The notes below the pieces were generated by a model. The model worked only from the letters and a program-made list of their open reading frames with translations. It was not told the origin of the DNA and made no database searches. This document shows positions 1 through 8,057 of a DNA stretch of 18,726 bases, piece after piece. The translations under genes were made by a program, and so were the position numbers. Source of the stretch: an uncultured Lachnospiraceae bacterium (lineage in GTDB: Bacteria; Bacillota; Clostridia; Lachnospirales; Lachnospiraceae); contig CAKZZH010000079.1 in the NCBI GenBank assembly GCA_937885345.1, positions 1 to 18,726 of the forward strand. The letters are read 5' to 3'. Every line of letters starts with the position of its first letter. Within the stretch, counting starts at the first letter, position 1.

Positions 1-382
1 CATAAAAACCGACGATGTTCGCGAGGAAGACGACGTCGACATCGTCAACGCCCAAGGAAGCGAGGGCCTCGCTAGTCATCTTGGCGTCGAGGTGGCATTC
101 GCCCGAGGTGTTGATTTGGATGGTCTTGACCCCGGTCAACTCGGCGACTTTGCTGGCATCGACATCGGCGTCCATGTCGGCCTCGATGACGCCGACTCTC
201 ACCCTGTCTTTGATCCTGTTGATGAGATTGACCAATAGGGTCGTCTTGCCTGAACCCGGCGAGGACATGACATTGATGAAATAAACGCCCTTCTCCTTCA
301 ATTCGGCGCGGAGCTTCTCCGCCCGTAAATCATTATTGGCCAATACCGATTGCTTGACTTTGATGACTCTTATCTCACCCAT
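1..382 (-). CDS. hypB: HypB, hydrogenase nickel-incorporation GTPase, N-terminal part
   Basis: HypB is a cytoplasmic GTPase that helps deliver nickel to the active site of [NiFe] hydrogenase. The gene runs off the left edge, so only about 127 residues are visible. The P-loop SSPGSGKTTLL sits near residues 51-61, followed by VIEADMDADVDA and then QINTSGECHLDAKM, which matches the HypB family G-x-x-CHLDA-x-M metal and nucleotide region. I chose the ATG at 382 because AAAGGAG (389-395) lies 6 bases upstream; an in-frame ATG at 388 would abut that site. There is no N-terminal CxxCGC nickel site or His-rich stretch, as in many short HypB proteins. The last visible residues, FLANIVGFY, differ from the usual F-I-E-N-V-G-N-L-V-C-P. 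Divergent from the XRE gene at 443. The family call is good; function is by homology. Confidence 0.85.
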   Translation of the reverse strand, partial: MGEIRVIKVKQSVLANNDLRAEKLRAELKEKGVYFINVMSSPGSGKTTLLVNLINRIKDRVRVGVIEADMDADVDASKVAELTGVKTIQINTSGECHLDAKMTSEALASLGVDDVDVVFLANIVGFY

Positions 383-423
383 ATGCATCTCCTTTGAAGC
401 GCGATTTTGATTTTAGATTCGCC

Positions 424-435
424 ATATTATAATAT
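424..435. promoter_or_regulatory. Palindromic -10 region shared by divergent hypB and the XRE gene
   Basis: The 12-base perfect palindrome ATATTATAATAT contains TATAAT on both strands: 428-433 on plus and 426-431 on minus. On plus it lies 9 bases before the ATG of the regulator gene, so the transcript would start almost at the start codon. On minus it would give hypB a leader of about 35 bases. The -35 elements are weak on both sides. The motifs are seen directly; promoter activity is inferred. Confidence 0.4.
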
Positions 436-442
436 TGACTCG

Positions 443-1090
443 ATGGAAAACCTCCCCCAAATCGTAGGCAAAAATCTCGCAACCCTCCGCAAAGCACGGG
501 GACTTACGCAGCAAGAACTGGCCAAAGAAATCCATTATTCCGATAAATCGATCTCCAAATGGGAACTCGGTTATTCTTTACCTAGCGTCGATATCCTAAA
601 GGATTTCGCCAAATTCTATAACGTGAGTCTCGATTACCTGACCGAGGAACAGACAGCCGAAAACCTCCAAAAGGCCGCCAAGATGGAAGAGGGAGAGGCC
701 AAGAGGCAAAGGATTAACAAGCTTATCGTCATCGCCATGACGGTGACCATCGCCATCCTCATTTGCATCTCCGTTTTCTTCTCCGAATATTTCACCCCTT
801 TCACCGACAGCATCCCCACCGCCGAAGAGAGGGTTGGGTTATGGATCATTTTCGTCTGGATGGTCCCATCCACGACTTTGATTGTCGCCATCGAGGCCCA
901 CTTCTTCTTCCATATAAGAAACCTGACGATTACCCTACTATCGGTATTCGTTTGGACACTGCTTTTGTCTTTCTGCATTCAGTTTGGTTACTATAACGAC
1001 CGCCCGGAGCCCATTTGGTACATCATGGTCATCGGAATACCGACCCAAATCATTCTCATCCTTTTCGGAAGATTGAAGAAAAAGACCTAA
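443..1090 (+). CDS. XRE-family HTH regulator fused to four membrane segments
   Basis: Residues 7-66 form a Cro/C1-type helix-turn-helix: LRKARGLTQQELA, then SDKSISKWELGYSLPSVDIL and FYNVSLDYL. A short charged linker (68-90) follows, then about four hydrophobic segments (93-113, 131-156, 160-184, 190-209) and a basic tail LKKKT. This architecture suggests a membrane-tethered DNA-binding protein; its signal and targets are unknown. I chose the ATG at 443 because the protein aligns from there. An upstream in-frame TTG at 407 has no ribosome binding site and would add 12 unlike residues. No Shine-Dalgarno precedes 443, and TATAAT lies at 428-433, so the message may be leaderless. The stop codon overlaps that of the convergent ruvX (1087-1090). 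Confidence 0.8.
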   Translation: MENLPQIVGKNLATLRKARGLTQQELAKEIHYSDKSISKWELGYSLPSVDILKDFAKFYNVSLDYLTEEQTAENLQKAAKMEEGEAKRQRINKLIVIAMTVTIAILICISVFFSEYFTPFTDSIPTAEERVGLWIIFVWMVPSTTLIVAIEAHFFFHIRNLTITLLSVFVWTLLLSFCIQFGYYNDRPEPIWYIMVIGIPTQIILILFGRLKKKT

Positions 1091-1518
1091 TCGCCCTGGC
1101 CGATTCTAGCTAAATATCTTCTAAGAATAACGGCGGCAGCCACGGAGTCGATGCTCTTTTTTTGTTTTTTGGCCTTCTTCCCACCCTCGTGGAGCAAAGC
1201 GGAAGCCTCAACTGTCGAATTCCTCTCGTCTTGCCTTTCCACCGGTATGGAAGGGAAGACCTCGTTTAGGGAGAGGATGAACCTTTCGACGACCGGTGTC
1301 ATCTCACAGGGATCCCCCGAGGGGAAAAGGGGATAACCGATAACGATGAGCTCGATTTTCTCCACGGCCAGTATTTCCCTGATATGTTCGATGGCCGCCT
1401 GATACTCCCCCGCCTTGAAACGAAAATTGGGAAGCGGGGTGACGAAGAGGCCGCTTCTGGAGATGGCGGTGCCGACGCTCCCCTTGCCTAGATCTATCGA
1501 AAGGATGTTCTTCTGCAT
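1087..1518 (-). CDS. ruvX: RuvX/YqgF, RNase H-fold nuclease (putative Holliday junction resolvase)
   Basis: This family acts in 16S rRNA 5' end maturation and has been proposed as a Holliday junction resolvase. The 143-residue length is usual. The visible RNase H-fold features are the first strand SIDLGKGSVGTAIS near residues 7-20 with the first acidic residue, IELIVIGYPL in the middle, ERQDERNSTVEA near 93-104, and the last acidic motif DSVAAAVILRRYL near 123-135. The start at 1518 gives the normal N-terminus (MQKNILSIDLG). There is no clear Shine-Dalgarno upstream. The gene is convergent with the XRE gene and the two stop codons share bases (1087-1090). It is divergent from pepF across 137 bases in which I see no further gene. 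Confidence 0.9.
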   Translation of the reverse strand: MQKNILSIDLGKGSVGTAISRSGLFVTPLPNFRFKAGEYQAAIEHIREILAVEKIELIVIGYPLFPSGDPCEMTPVVERFILSLNEVFPSIPVERQDERNSTVEASALLHEGGKKAKKQKKSIDSVAAAVILRRYLARIGQGD

Positions 1519-1655
1519 GCGATTATTAAATCACTTGCTTGGTCTTCTTCCAAATCACCATGGCTCGAAAAACGAAAAATATTCCCCTTTTGCGAGCGAA
1601 AAGACCTTTTCAAACAATGTATGCAAGGTAAACTACAAACGAAAAAGGAGAAACC

Positions 1656-2822
1656 ATGAACAAAACAAGTTGGGACCTCACGGTCTTATTCAAAACAAAT
1701 GAGGAATTCCTCAAAACCCTCGAGGAATTCAAATCCCTCATCCCGAACCTAGCCGCTTATAAAGGACAACTCGCCGATGAGAAAAAGTTAGCCGGGTTCC
1801 TGCGATTAGACAAAAAGGCCAATATGCTTTTGGTGAGATGTTATTACTATGCCTCCATGCATAGCGATCAAAACAAGAAAGACATCCATGCTTCCGCCGA
1901 TTTGGGAAAAGTCAGCCTCGCCATGCAGGAATATGGAACCGCCGTCAGTTTCCAATCCCCCGAACTATTGGCTATCGGGGAGGAGAAACTGGGGAAGTTC
2001 CTCTCCGACAATCCGGAATTCGCCGAATACGAATTCCAGTTCCGTTCCCTGTTTTTGGAAAGAGGACACATCCTCTCCGGGCGCGAGGAGAATTTGCTTA
2101 GCCTATATTCCCCCTTGGCCAGGTCACCCCGCTCTCTCTATAGCCAATTGACAACCGCCGACGGAAAGGCAAAGTCCATCACCTTGTCCACCGGGGAAGA
2201 GGTTACCGTCACCCAGGCCAATTGGACTTCCCTCGTCGCCAAGGCCGAAAGGGAAGAAGACCGCCAAGCCATCTTCGAGGCCCTTTATTCCCATTACGAT
2301 GAACACAAATCGACCTATGGGGAAATCTATAACCTTTCCCTCCAAGCCCAACTCGCCAACATGAGAGCCCGTGGGTATTCGAGCATCCTCGAGAGCCATC
2401 TCTATGGGCGAAACATCCCCCTTGACGTCTTCCACACCCTCATCAAAGTGGCCTCCGAAGGCTCCGAACCCTTGAGGAAATACCTAAATCTCCGCGCAAA
2501 ATACCTCGGGTTAGAGAAGCACCGTAGCTATGACCGCTTCCTCCAATTGGCTAAACCAAAACGCCGCTACACCTACGAAGAGGCCAAAGAACTCTTCTAC
2601 GATTCCATCTCCTCCTTCCCGGATGATTTCCAAGCCAAGGCCCGCGAGGTGACGAAGGAAGGCTATGTCGACGTCTATCCTGGCGTTGGCAAGCGCAGTG
2701 GCGCCTATTCCAATGGCGGATATGACATCCATCCCTTCATCCTCCTCAATTTCGTTGGGGAACTCGACGATGTCTTCACTTTGGCCCATGAAAATGCTAT
2801 ATCGGCATCATCAAGCGACTGA
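1656..2822 (+). CDS. pepF: Oligoendopeptidase F (M3 family), truncated at the junction
   Basis: PepF is a cytoplasmic zinc metallopeptidase (family M3B) that cleaves short peptides. The full protein is about 600 residues. Here 379 residues match the family, from MNKTSWDL through DVYPGVGKRSGAYSNGGYD and LNFVGELDDVFTLAHE, and the frame then leaves the family exactly inside the HExxH zinc motif, at 2790-2792. The last nine codons to the stop at 2820-2822 (NAISASSSD) are antisense fliW sequence, not PepF. The catalytic core is therefore absent and this product cannot be active. The start at 1656 is well supported by AAAGGAG (1644-1650), 5 bases upstream. The break coincides with the end of fliW on the other strand, so it is most likely an assembly join and not a natural pseudogene. 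Confidence 0.9.
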   Translation: MNKTSWDLTVLFKTNEEFLKTLEEFKSLIPNLAAYKGQLADEKKLAGFLRLDKKANMLLVRCYYYASMHSDQNKKDIHASADLGKVSLAMQEYGTAVSFQSPELLAIGEEKLGKFLSDNPEFAEYEFQFRSLFLERGHILSGREENLLSLYSPLARSPRSLYSQLTTADGKAKSITLSTGEEVTVTQANWTSLVAKAEREEDRQAIFEALYSHYDEHKSTYGEIYNLSLQAQLANMRARGYSSILESHLYGRNIPLDVFHTLIKVASEGSEPLRKYLNLRAKYLGLEKHRSYDRFLQLAKPKRRYTYEEAKELFYDSISSFPDDFQAKAREVTKEGYVDVYPGVGKRSGAYSNGGYDIHPFILLNFVGELDDVFTLAHENAISASSSD

Positions 2823-2974
2823 AGCCACATGATCGAACTGCCGTTTTCCTTCTCGCTGTCAAATATGATGGCATATTTCTTATATTCCTCAAAACCCATC
2901 ATTCCCTGGGTAAATTCAATGATCTTATCATCATCGATTTCTGCTTCTCCAAATAATCTGGACTTAATGCGCAT
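2705..2974 (-). CDS. fliW: FliW flagellar assembly factor, 3' end lost at the junction
   Basis: FliW binds flagellin and the translational regulator CsrA, linking flagellin level to its own translation. The start at 2974 follows GGGAGG (2979-2984), and residues 1-61 are FliW: KIIEFTQGMMGFEEYKKYAI followed by IMWLQSLDDADIAF. A complete FliW is about 150 residues. After base 2792 the frame stays open to 2705, but it reads the antisense strand of pepF (SWAKVKTSSSSP onward), so those 28 or so residues are not FliW. The gene starts 13 bases after the flgL stop, as the last visible member of the flgM operon. In Bacillus subtilis csrA follows fliW; here that position is lost. Confidence 0.85.
   Translation of the reverse strand: MRIKSRLFGEAEIDDDKIIEFTQGMMGFEEYKKYAIIFDSEKENGSSIMWLQSLDDADIAFSWAKVKTSSSSPTKLRRMKGWMSYPPLE
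2787..2797. other. Chimeric junction between two genomes
   Basis: Left of this point pepF reads normally up to the H-E of its HExxH motif. Right of it fliW reads normally on the minus strand from its start to LDDADIAF. Neither continues beyond. The two coding sequences share only 2-4 bases (around GAAA), and no insertion sequence, repeat or attachment site is present. Codon choice differs on the two sides: C-ending and C-rich on the left, more mixed and AT-richer on the right. Only the position is certain; whether it is an assembly error or a real rearrangement is inference. Confidence 0.8.
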
Positions 2975-2987
2975 AATAACCTCCCAT

Positions 2988-4523
2988 TTAAATGTAATCC
3001 AAAAGTGATTGTTTAACCGTCCTGGAAGCAGCCGTAAGTGCCGCTTCATATAAAGTAGACGCCGAAGAATATTTGATAACGGTATCTTCAAGCTCAACAT
3101 CTTCGTTCTTTGATTTAAGATCCGTAAAAGTCGTCTTCTGTTCGGTGAGCCTGCTTCTCGTAAGATTAAGTCTTGTCATTCTTGCGCCAAGATCGGATAT
3201 CTGAATGTCGATCTTATCCTGGTAAGCGGTAACTCTGGTCATCTCCTGAGAAAAAAGGCTCTTCATATTCTCGGTTGCATAATCGAGTTCCTTCTTGGCA
3301 GCTTCAATCATACTGTCGAGTTTGGTCTGGGCATCCTCAGACGAATAAGTCGGGCTTTCTTTCATTTTTTCAAGCTTCGAGATTGTATCCTCAACCTCTT
3401 CAACCTTAAGAAGAGCATTGCACATATCATCGATATCTCTTCCGATATCGTAGCTGATCGTCTCGGATCCGAGAGTATTTACTCTGAGAGTCTGGCTGAA
3501 GTTAACGGTAAAAGATATCTCCTGACCATCCTCATCAAGATTGTATTCAATCACATTGGATGGATCCGTAATATCCTTACAGTTAAAATACATCTCCGGT
3601 CTCGGATCGCCGGCAAGGAAACCATCCTTCTGATATGTAAAAGACAAATCTTTCGAATCCTTGAAATCTTCATACTGGGCATCCGGGATCACAAGTTCAC
3701 CCGTATCATATACATAATACACCGTTGTTGTGTTTTGTGCAAATGTATCATAGCCTCCGGCTGCAGATAATTGTGCTTCAAGGTCGGCCTCCGAGATGGA
3801 TACCACACTCTTGGAGAATTTGAGGCCCGATATAGCACCGCTGTCATCATAGTTGTAACTCGTTATACTTGTTGCAAAACCGGTACTTTCAAGGTCATTA
3901 TATGCAAGTCTGTACTTGTATACGTCTATGCCTTCCGGGGTATCGGCCGCGCCGATCGTCCGAAGGCCGGAAGCATCCGCAGGAACATCAACACTCCTGA
4001 GCATAAGCTGTCCCTTAATAAGATCGGCTCCTGTAAAATTCTGCTCAATCTCGTATTTCTTATTGGCATCGGCATCGGTAAGGAAGGTAAAAGACGTATC
4101 CGTCTTAAATCCCGTAAAAATATATCTTCCCGCATTTGAAGCATTGGCCTGGGAATAAATCTCATTCTTGTACTGCTTAAGAACCTCTATGATCGAACTT
4201 CTGTCACTCTCGTTAAACTGGTCGGAAGCACCCTGAACACAGTATTTATATACATCCTGAATAACGCTGTCCATATTCTCAAGCGAAGTGTCGGTAAGTT
4301 CAAGCCAAGCATTTGCCGCGGGAACATTGGTCTCAAGATACATATTTATCTCATTAAGCGTGGATCTGAGTGAGAGCGCCCTGATCGCAATAATGGGGTC
4401 ATCGGAAGGCCTGGTTATTTTCTTCTCCGAAGACATCTGATTCTCAAGATCGGCAAGATTGCTCTTGGACTTGCCCACATTCCTGAGCGTGTTATTCATC
4501 ATCATCGTATTGGTTATTCTCAT
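2988..4523 (-). CDS. flgL: FlgL, hook-associated protein 3 (hook-filament junction)
   Basis: FlgL forms the layer between FlgK and the flagellin filament; it is exported by the flagellar type III system. At 511 residues it is longer than the enteric protein (about 317), with the extra length in the surface-exposed middle. The N-terminus (MRITNTMMMNNTLRNV, then LENQMSSEKKITRPSDDP) and the C-terminus (YSSASTLYEAALTAASRTVKQSLLDYI) are the conserved flagellin-like D0/D1 helices. NAGRYIFTGFKTDTSFTF near residues 132-149 is also typical. AAAGGA lies upstream of the ATG. It follows flgK by 40 bases and precedes fliW by 13. The B. subtilis gene yviE, found between flgL and fliW there, is absent. Confidence 0.95.
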   Translation of the reverse strand: MRITNTMMMNNTLRNVGKSKSNLADLENQMSSEKKITRPSDDPIIAIRALSLRSTLNEINMYLETNVPAANAWLELTDTSLENMDSVIQDVYKYCVQGASDQFNESDRSSIIEVLKQYKNEIYSQANASNAGRYIFTGFKTDTSFTFLTDADANKKYEIEQNFTGADLIKGQLMLRSVDVPADASGLRTIGAADTPEGIDVYKYRLAYNDLESTGFATSITSYNYDDSGAISGLKFSKSVVSISEADLEAQLSAAGGYDTFAQNTTTVYYVYDTGELVIPDAQYEDFKDSKDLSFTYQKDGFLAGDPRPEMYFNCKDITDPSNVIEYNLDEDGQEISFTVNFSQTLRVNTLGSETISYDIGRDIDDMCNALLKVEEVEDTISKLEKMKESPTYSSEDAQTKLDSMIEAAKKELDYATENMKSLFSQEMTRVTAYQDKIDIQISDLGARMTRLNLTRSRLTEQKTTFTDLKSKNEDVELEDTVIKYSSASTLYEAALTAASRTVKQSLLDYI

Positions 4524-4563
4524 CTGATCATCCTTTCAAAAAAACACATCCGCACTGCAACGC

Positions 4564-6303
4564 CTATACACCGGTCTCATTTATCAGCTTGGAATAAATC
4601 TCCTGCATGACCTGAATGACCTTGGCAGAAAGGTTATATGCATTCTGGAATTTAACAAGGTCAACGCCTTCCTCGTCTTCATCAACGCCGCTGACCGAGG
4701 TTCTCTGGTTATCGATCGTTGCCCTTACATTATCATAGTTCTTGGAAAATACTTTCGCTGTACTCGTATCAACCGAAATAACGGAAACCAGTGAACGAAG
4801 GTATTCATCGAATGTGCCGTTACGGATAGTCTTCTCATCCTTAAGGGCGATAAGGTCCTTAACCATATCATTATTGGCAATGCCTTGTGTGAGGTCGTAG
4901 GAATAAGGAAGAAGCTTGGTATTATCGAGTATGAGTTTATTAACGCAGATACTCGATGCGCTCACATATCCATCCTCATCATCATCATATGCCGATACAA
5001 AAAGATTATGCAGAGTCGAAGAAGAATTGTTCGTTCCGTCATAATGTACGATCTCATTGCCTTTCTCGTCATAATGAGGATGATTGCCGTCCGCATTGGC
5101 AATAATATTATTAAATGCATCTGCAATACTCTGCGCAAATGCATTAAGCTGCGACTGATAATAAGGGATACCCTTATAGGAAGGATTGCGGTAGGAATCA
5201 GCCTCAACCGTAAGTGCCCTGGAGTATCCGGCACTGATATATGTGCTGTACTGGATCGCAGTCAGATCCTGTGTTCTTGCAACAGAAGCATTATCATAGC
5301 CCGCATCGCCGTATTTGAGAAGGTTGCCGTCATCATCCATTTTAAGGAAATTGCCATCAGCGTCTTTGAGACCAAGAACCTCGTACGAATCGTTGCAACC
5401 ATCCCTTATATCGATAGCAGCCTTGAGCGAACCGGACATCGTATCGCTGTATACGTTAAAATACAAGCCGTTCTCCCATTTTATATCATATAAACCTTCT
5501 ATATCGCTTGCATTACGCTTCTCATCGGTTGCTCTTGCATAGAGTTCGAGTTTGTTGTAATCATAGCCGTCGACAAGTACCTGGTTGTTGATTATAACCC
5601 TGTACTCGGTCATACCGCCATCAAGCGTAGCCTCGGTTGTTCTCGTATCCACATATTCGGAAAGTTCATCAATAAGTACCGCTCTTGCATCTCTGAGATC
5701 GTTCGCGGATCCGCCGTTCATCTCAATAACATTGATCTGCTTATTAAGAGAAGCAATCTTCGAAGCAATGGTATTGATGGAATCAACATTACTCTTAACC
5801 GCATCGTTTGCCTGCTTCTGCACGCTCGAAAGATTGGTAGAGAGCGTATTAAAATAATCCGAAAGGCTTGCTGCGTAATTGAGGAACTGATTACGCGCAA
5901 CCTCGCTGCCGGGATCATCATTTGCAAGAGTATTGAGAGCTTTAAAAAGATTCTGGTATTCTACCGTAAAGCCGTCAAGATTAAATTCATCAAGATATCC
6001 TTCAATAAGGGAAGAATACGACTCAAGCGTCTTGTATTCACCGTAGTTGCAGTTATTGTCCCAGTATTTTGCGTCATAATATGCACTTCTGAGCTGATTG
6101 ATCTCCTCAACCTTAACTCCGGTACCGACCGTACCGTACGTAGAATAAACCCTTATGGAATCGGCCGCTGTCTGGCTGGCCACCTGTTTGGTATATCCCT
6201 CGGTATTAACATTCGACACATTGTGCGCCGTAGTATTGATAGCAATATTACTTGCCGTAAGTCCGCTTCCCGCGATTGTTAGTCCGAAAAAAGTATTAGC
6301 CAC
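4564..6303 (-). CDS. flgK: FlgK, hook-associated protein 1, second tandem copy
   Basis: A 579-residue FlgK-type protein. The N-terminal hallmark SNIAINTTAHNVSNVNTEGYTKQ lies within the first 45 residues (flagellar rod/hook motif). NDLRDARAVLIDELSEY follows near residue 205, and the C-terminal D0 helix is LVKFQNAYNLSAKVIQVMQEIYSKL. The start codon is GTG at 6303, with AGGAG overlapping the stop codon of the upstream flgK, 14 bases away, so translation is probably coupled. It shares architecture with the gene before it, but the variable middle differs throughout, so this is an old duplication and not a recent one. It may form part of the hook-filament junction together with the first copy, or replace it under some condition; the sequence does not say which. 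Confidence 0.9.
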   Translation of the reverse strand: MANTFFGLTIAGSGLTASNIAINTTAHNVSNVNTEGYTKQVASQTAADSIRVYSTYGTVGTGVKVEEINQLRSAYYDAKYWDNNCNYGEYKTLESYSSLIEGYLDEFNLDGFTVEYQNLFKALNTLANDDPGSEVARNQFLNYAASLSDYFNTLSTNLSSVQKQANDAVKSNVDSINTIASKIASLNKQINVIEMNGGSANDLRDARAVLIDELSEYVDTRTTEATLDGGMTEYRVIINNQVLVDGYDYNKLELYARATDEKRNASDIEGLYDIKWENGLYFNVYSDTMSGSLKAAIDIRDGCNDSYEVLGLKDADGNFLKMDDDGNLLKYGDAGYDNASVARTQDLTAIQYSTYISAGYSRALTVEADSYRNPSYKGIPYYQSQLNAFAQSIADAFNNIIANADGNHPHYDEKGNEIVHYDGTNNSSSTLHNLFVSAYDDDEDGYVSASSICVNKLILDNTKLLPYSYDLTQGIANNDMVKDLIALKDEKTIRNGTFDEYLRSLVSVISVDTSTAKVFSKNYDNVRATIDNQRTSVSGVDEDEEGVDLVKFQNAYNLSAKVIQVMQEIYSKLINETGV

Positions 6304-6317
6304 TTAAGATCACTCTC

Positions 6318-8045
6318 CTAGCCTACCATTGCAATAAGTGAATCAAGCATCTCTGTAATAACATTGATATATCTCGAAGATGCACCATATGCCTGCTGGT
6401 ATCTTATCATATTGCTCAGTTCTTCATCAGAGGATACACTCATAACCTCCTGCCTCTCGCTGTCAAGGGCATTTGCAAGAGTTGTTTCATTGTCCGCCAT
6501 GCTTTTATATATAGAGCCTCTGTCCGCCATATCAAGGGTCATCTGCTCATAAAATTCTTCAAAAGTAAGAGAATCGTTACCGTCATTGTATTGGAGAAGA
6601 TCCTGATCAAAAAGAGCGACCATTGCCTTGGCCTTGTCGTAATCCTCCTCCCCCTCAGCGGTATGAAGAGGCATCTTGGAGAAATCCTGAAGGATTTCGG
6701 AATTAACGGTAACATTGGTTACGGTATAAGCCGAGGCATTGCCGAAAGTGCTTATATCATTTCTAACATAATAGGTATTGCCGTCCGAAAGTGTGGTGGC
6801 AACATATCTGTCACAGTAATTTCTGGTAAAAAGTTCGACCCCGTATGTACCGTCCGCTGCCATCGAAGCCTTATCGGTATCAAGTACGGTGTACTCCTGT
6901 CCGCCGACCGTAACAGTCTTCTCCGGACATAAAATATCATTGATCTGCGTTACAACAGAATTAACTAATTTATCGAAATTGGCCATAGCCACAACAAGAG
7001 GAGAAGATTTCTCGGATGTAAGATATCTCTCATATGCAGCCTGAGCCTTGATATATTCAGGGTTTTGGGTTCCGTCGGTATATGTGGTTGTCACATAATC
7101 ATCGGGATCGGGCTCGGTCAAAGTCTCGAAGGTAGGTGTTACGCTGCCTCTTGCAGCAAGAAGTCCCTTAAGGCCGCCCACATCCGTATTGTCCTCGGTG
7201 CAGATCTCAACATTAAGATTGTATACAGCCTGATTACCAAGTGCCGGCCAAACCGGTTCAACAAGATCGGTACCAGGAATTGTCTCAAGCCCCATCTGAT
7301 AAAATTCGGTATCATCAACAAGGGGAATGTTCTCGAAGGAAATATATACCGATTTGTTCGCGTATTCCTTGACATTTATTTTACCGTAGGTAGAAAGCTC
7401 GTCTATAAGAAGATCTCTCTCGTCCCTAAGGCCGTTCGCATTCTCAATATTGCCCGCCTCGATCTTAGTAATACGCTCGTTAAGTTCAACGATCCGCTGT
7501 CCGATTTGGTTGATCCTGTCCGTAATATCGATAACATTCTGATTAAGTGTATTCTGATAGTCCAAAAGCCCGTTATAAATACTTTTGGAGCGATCGATAA
7601 AAGCCGTCGCAGCCTGAACAAGACCGGACACCGCAGTCTGGTCTGTAGGCGTTGCAGTCAGCTCATTAAGCGAATTAAGAAGCCCGGTGAGAGTATCCTG
7701 ATAAGCAACACCGTCGAGCTCGCCGAGGTGCGTCTCAATCTCATACACCGAGTCATACATATTCTCATAAAATGCCTGTCTTCCGCTCTCTTTACGATAC
7801 TGAGCATCAAGGAACATATCCCTCACATGAGCGATCTCCAAAATGCCAACGCCCTGACCTCTCTGGCCTGTATTAATGGCAGATGTCGTGGCAACATTAT
7901 TATAGGCCGTATCCTTATATACAACCTGCTGCCTTACATACCCTTCGGTATTGACATTCGCAATATTGTGCGCCGTAGTATTAAGCGCGTTGGAGTTGGA
8001 TTGTATTCCGGACAACCCAACATATAAAGACTGCATTCCGCTCAT
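6318..8045 (-). CDS. flgK: FlgK, hook-associated protein 1, first tandem copy
   Basis: FlgK joins the hook to FlgL and the filament. This 575-residue protein begins MSGMQSLYVGLSGIQSNSNA and carries NTTAHNIANVNTEGYVRQQ, the standard FlgK N-terminal signature. NGLRDERDLLIDELSTYGKINV lies near residues 205-226, and the C-terminal coiled segment ends MIRYQQAYGASSRYINVITEMLDSL. AAGGAG precedes the ATG at 8045 by 7 bases. It is in the usual place, directly after flgN (12 bases). Compared with the second copy its terminal domains are closer to the B. subtilis pattern, so this is probably the canonical FlgK, but that ranking is a judgement by eye. Confidence 0.93.
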   Translation of the reverse strand: MSGMQSLYVGLSGIQSNSNALNTTAHNIANVNTEGYVRQQVVYKDTAYNNVATTSAINTGQRGQGVGILEIAHVRDMFLDAQYRKESGRQAFYENMYDSVYEIETHLGELDGVAYQDTLTGLLNSLNELTATPTDQTAVSGLVQAATAFIDRSKSIYNGLLDYQNTLNQNVIDITDRINQIGQRIVELNERITKIEAGNIENANGLRDERDLLIDELSTYGKINVKEYANKSVYISFENIPLVDDTEFYQMGLETIPGTDLVEPVWPALGNQAVYNLNVEICTEDNTDVGGLKGLLAARGSVTPTFETLTEPDPDDYVTTTYTDGTQNPEYIKAQAAYERYLTSEKSSPLVVAMANFDKLVNSVVTQINDILCPEKTVTVGGQEYTVLDTDKASMAADGTYGVELFTRNYCDRYVATTLSDGNTYYVRNDISTFGNASAYTVTNVTVNSEILQDFSKMPLHTAEGEEDYDKAKAMVALFDQDLLQYNDGNDSLTFEEFYEQMTLDMADRGSIYKSMADNETTLANALDSERQEVMSVSSDEELSNMIRYQQAYGASSRYINVITEMLDSLIAMVG

Positions 8046-8057
8046 ATAAACTGCTCC

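Noticed and set aside
2793..2822. A natural fusion or programmed ending of PepF (NAISASSSD)
   Set aside because: These codons are the exact antisense of FliW codons for SLDDADIA, so they are a by-product of the join, not protein-coding design.
2705..3100. A longer N-terminus for FliW starting at 3100
   Set aside because: It would overlap flgL, lacks similarity before MRIKSRLF, and GGGAGG fits the ATG at 2974.
7065..8027. A 320-codon open frame on the plus strand inside the first flgK
   Set aside because: It lies antisense to a clear FlgK gene, has no family features and is Ile/Arg-rich as expected from reading flgK backwards. The same applies to long plus-strand frames at 4885-5493, 10405-10884, 15107-15889 and 16675-17217.
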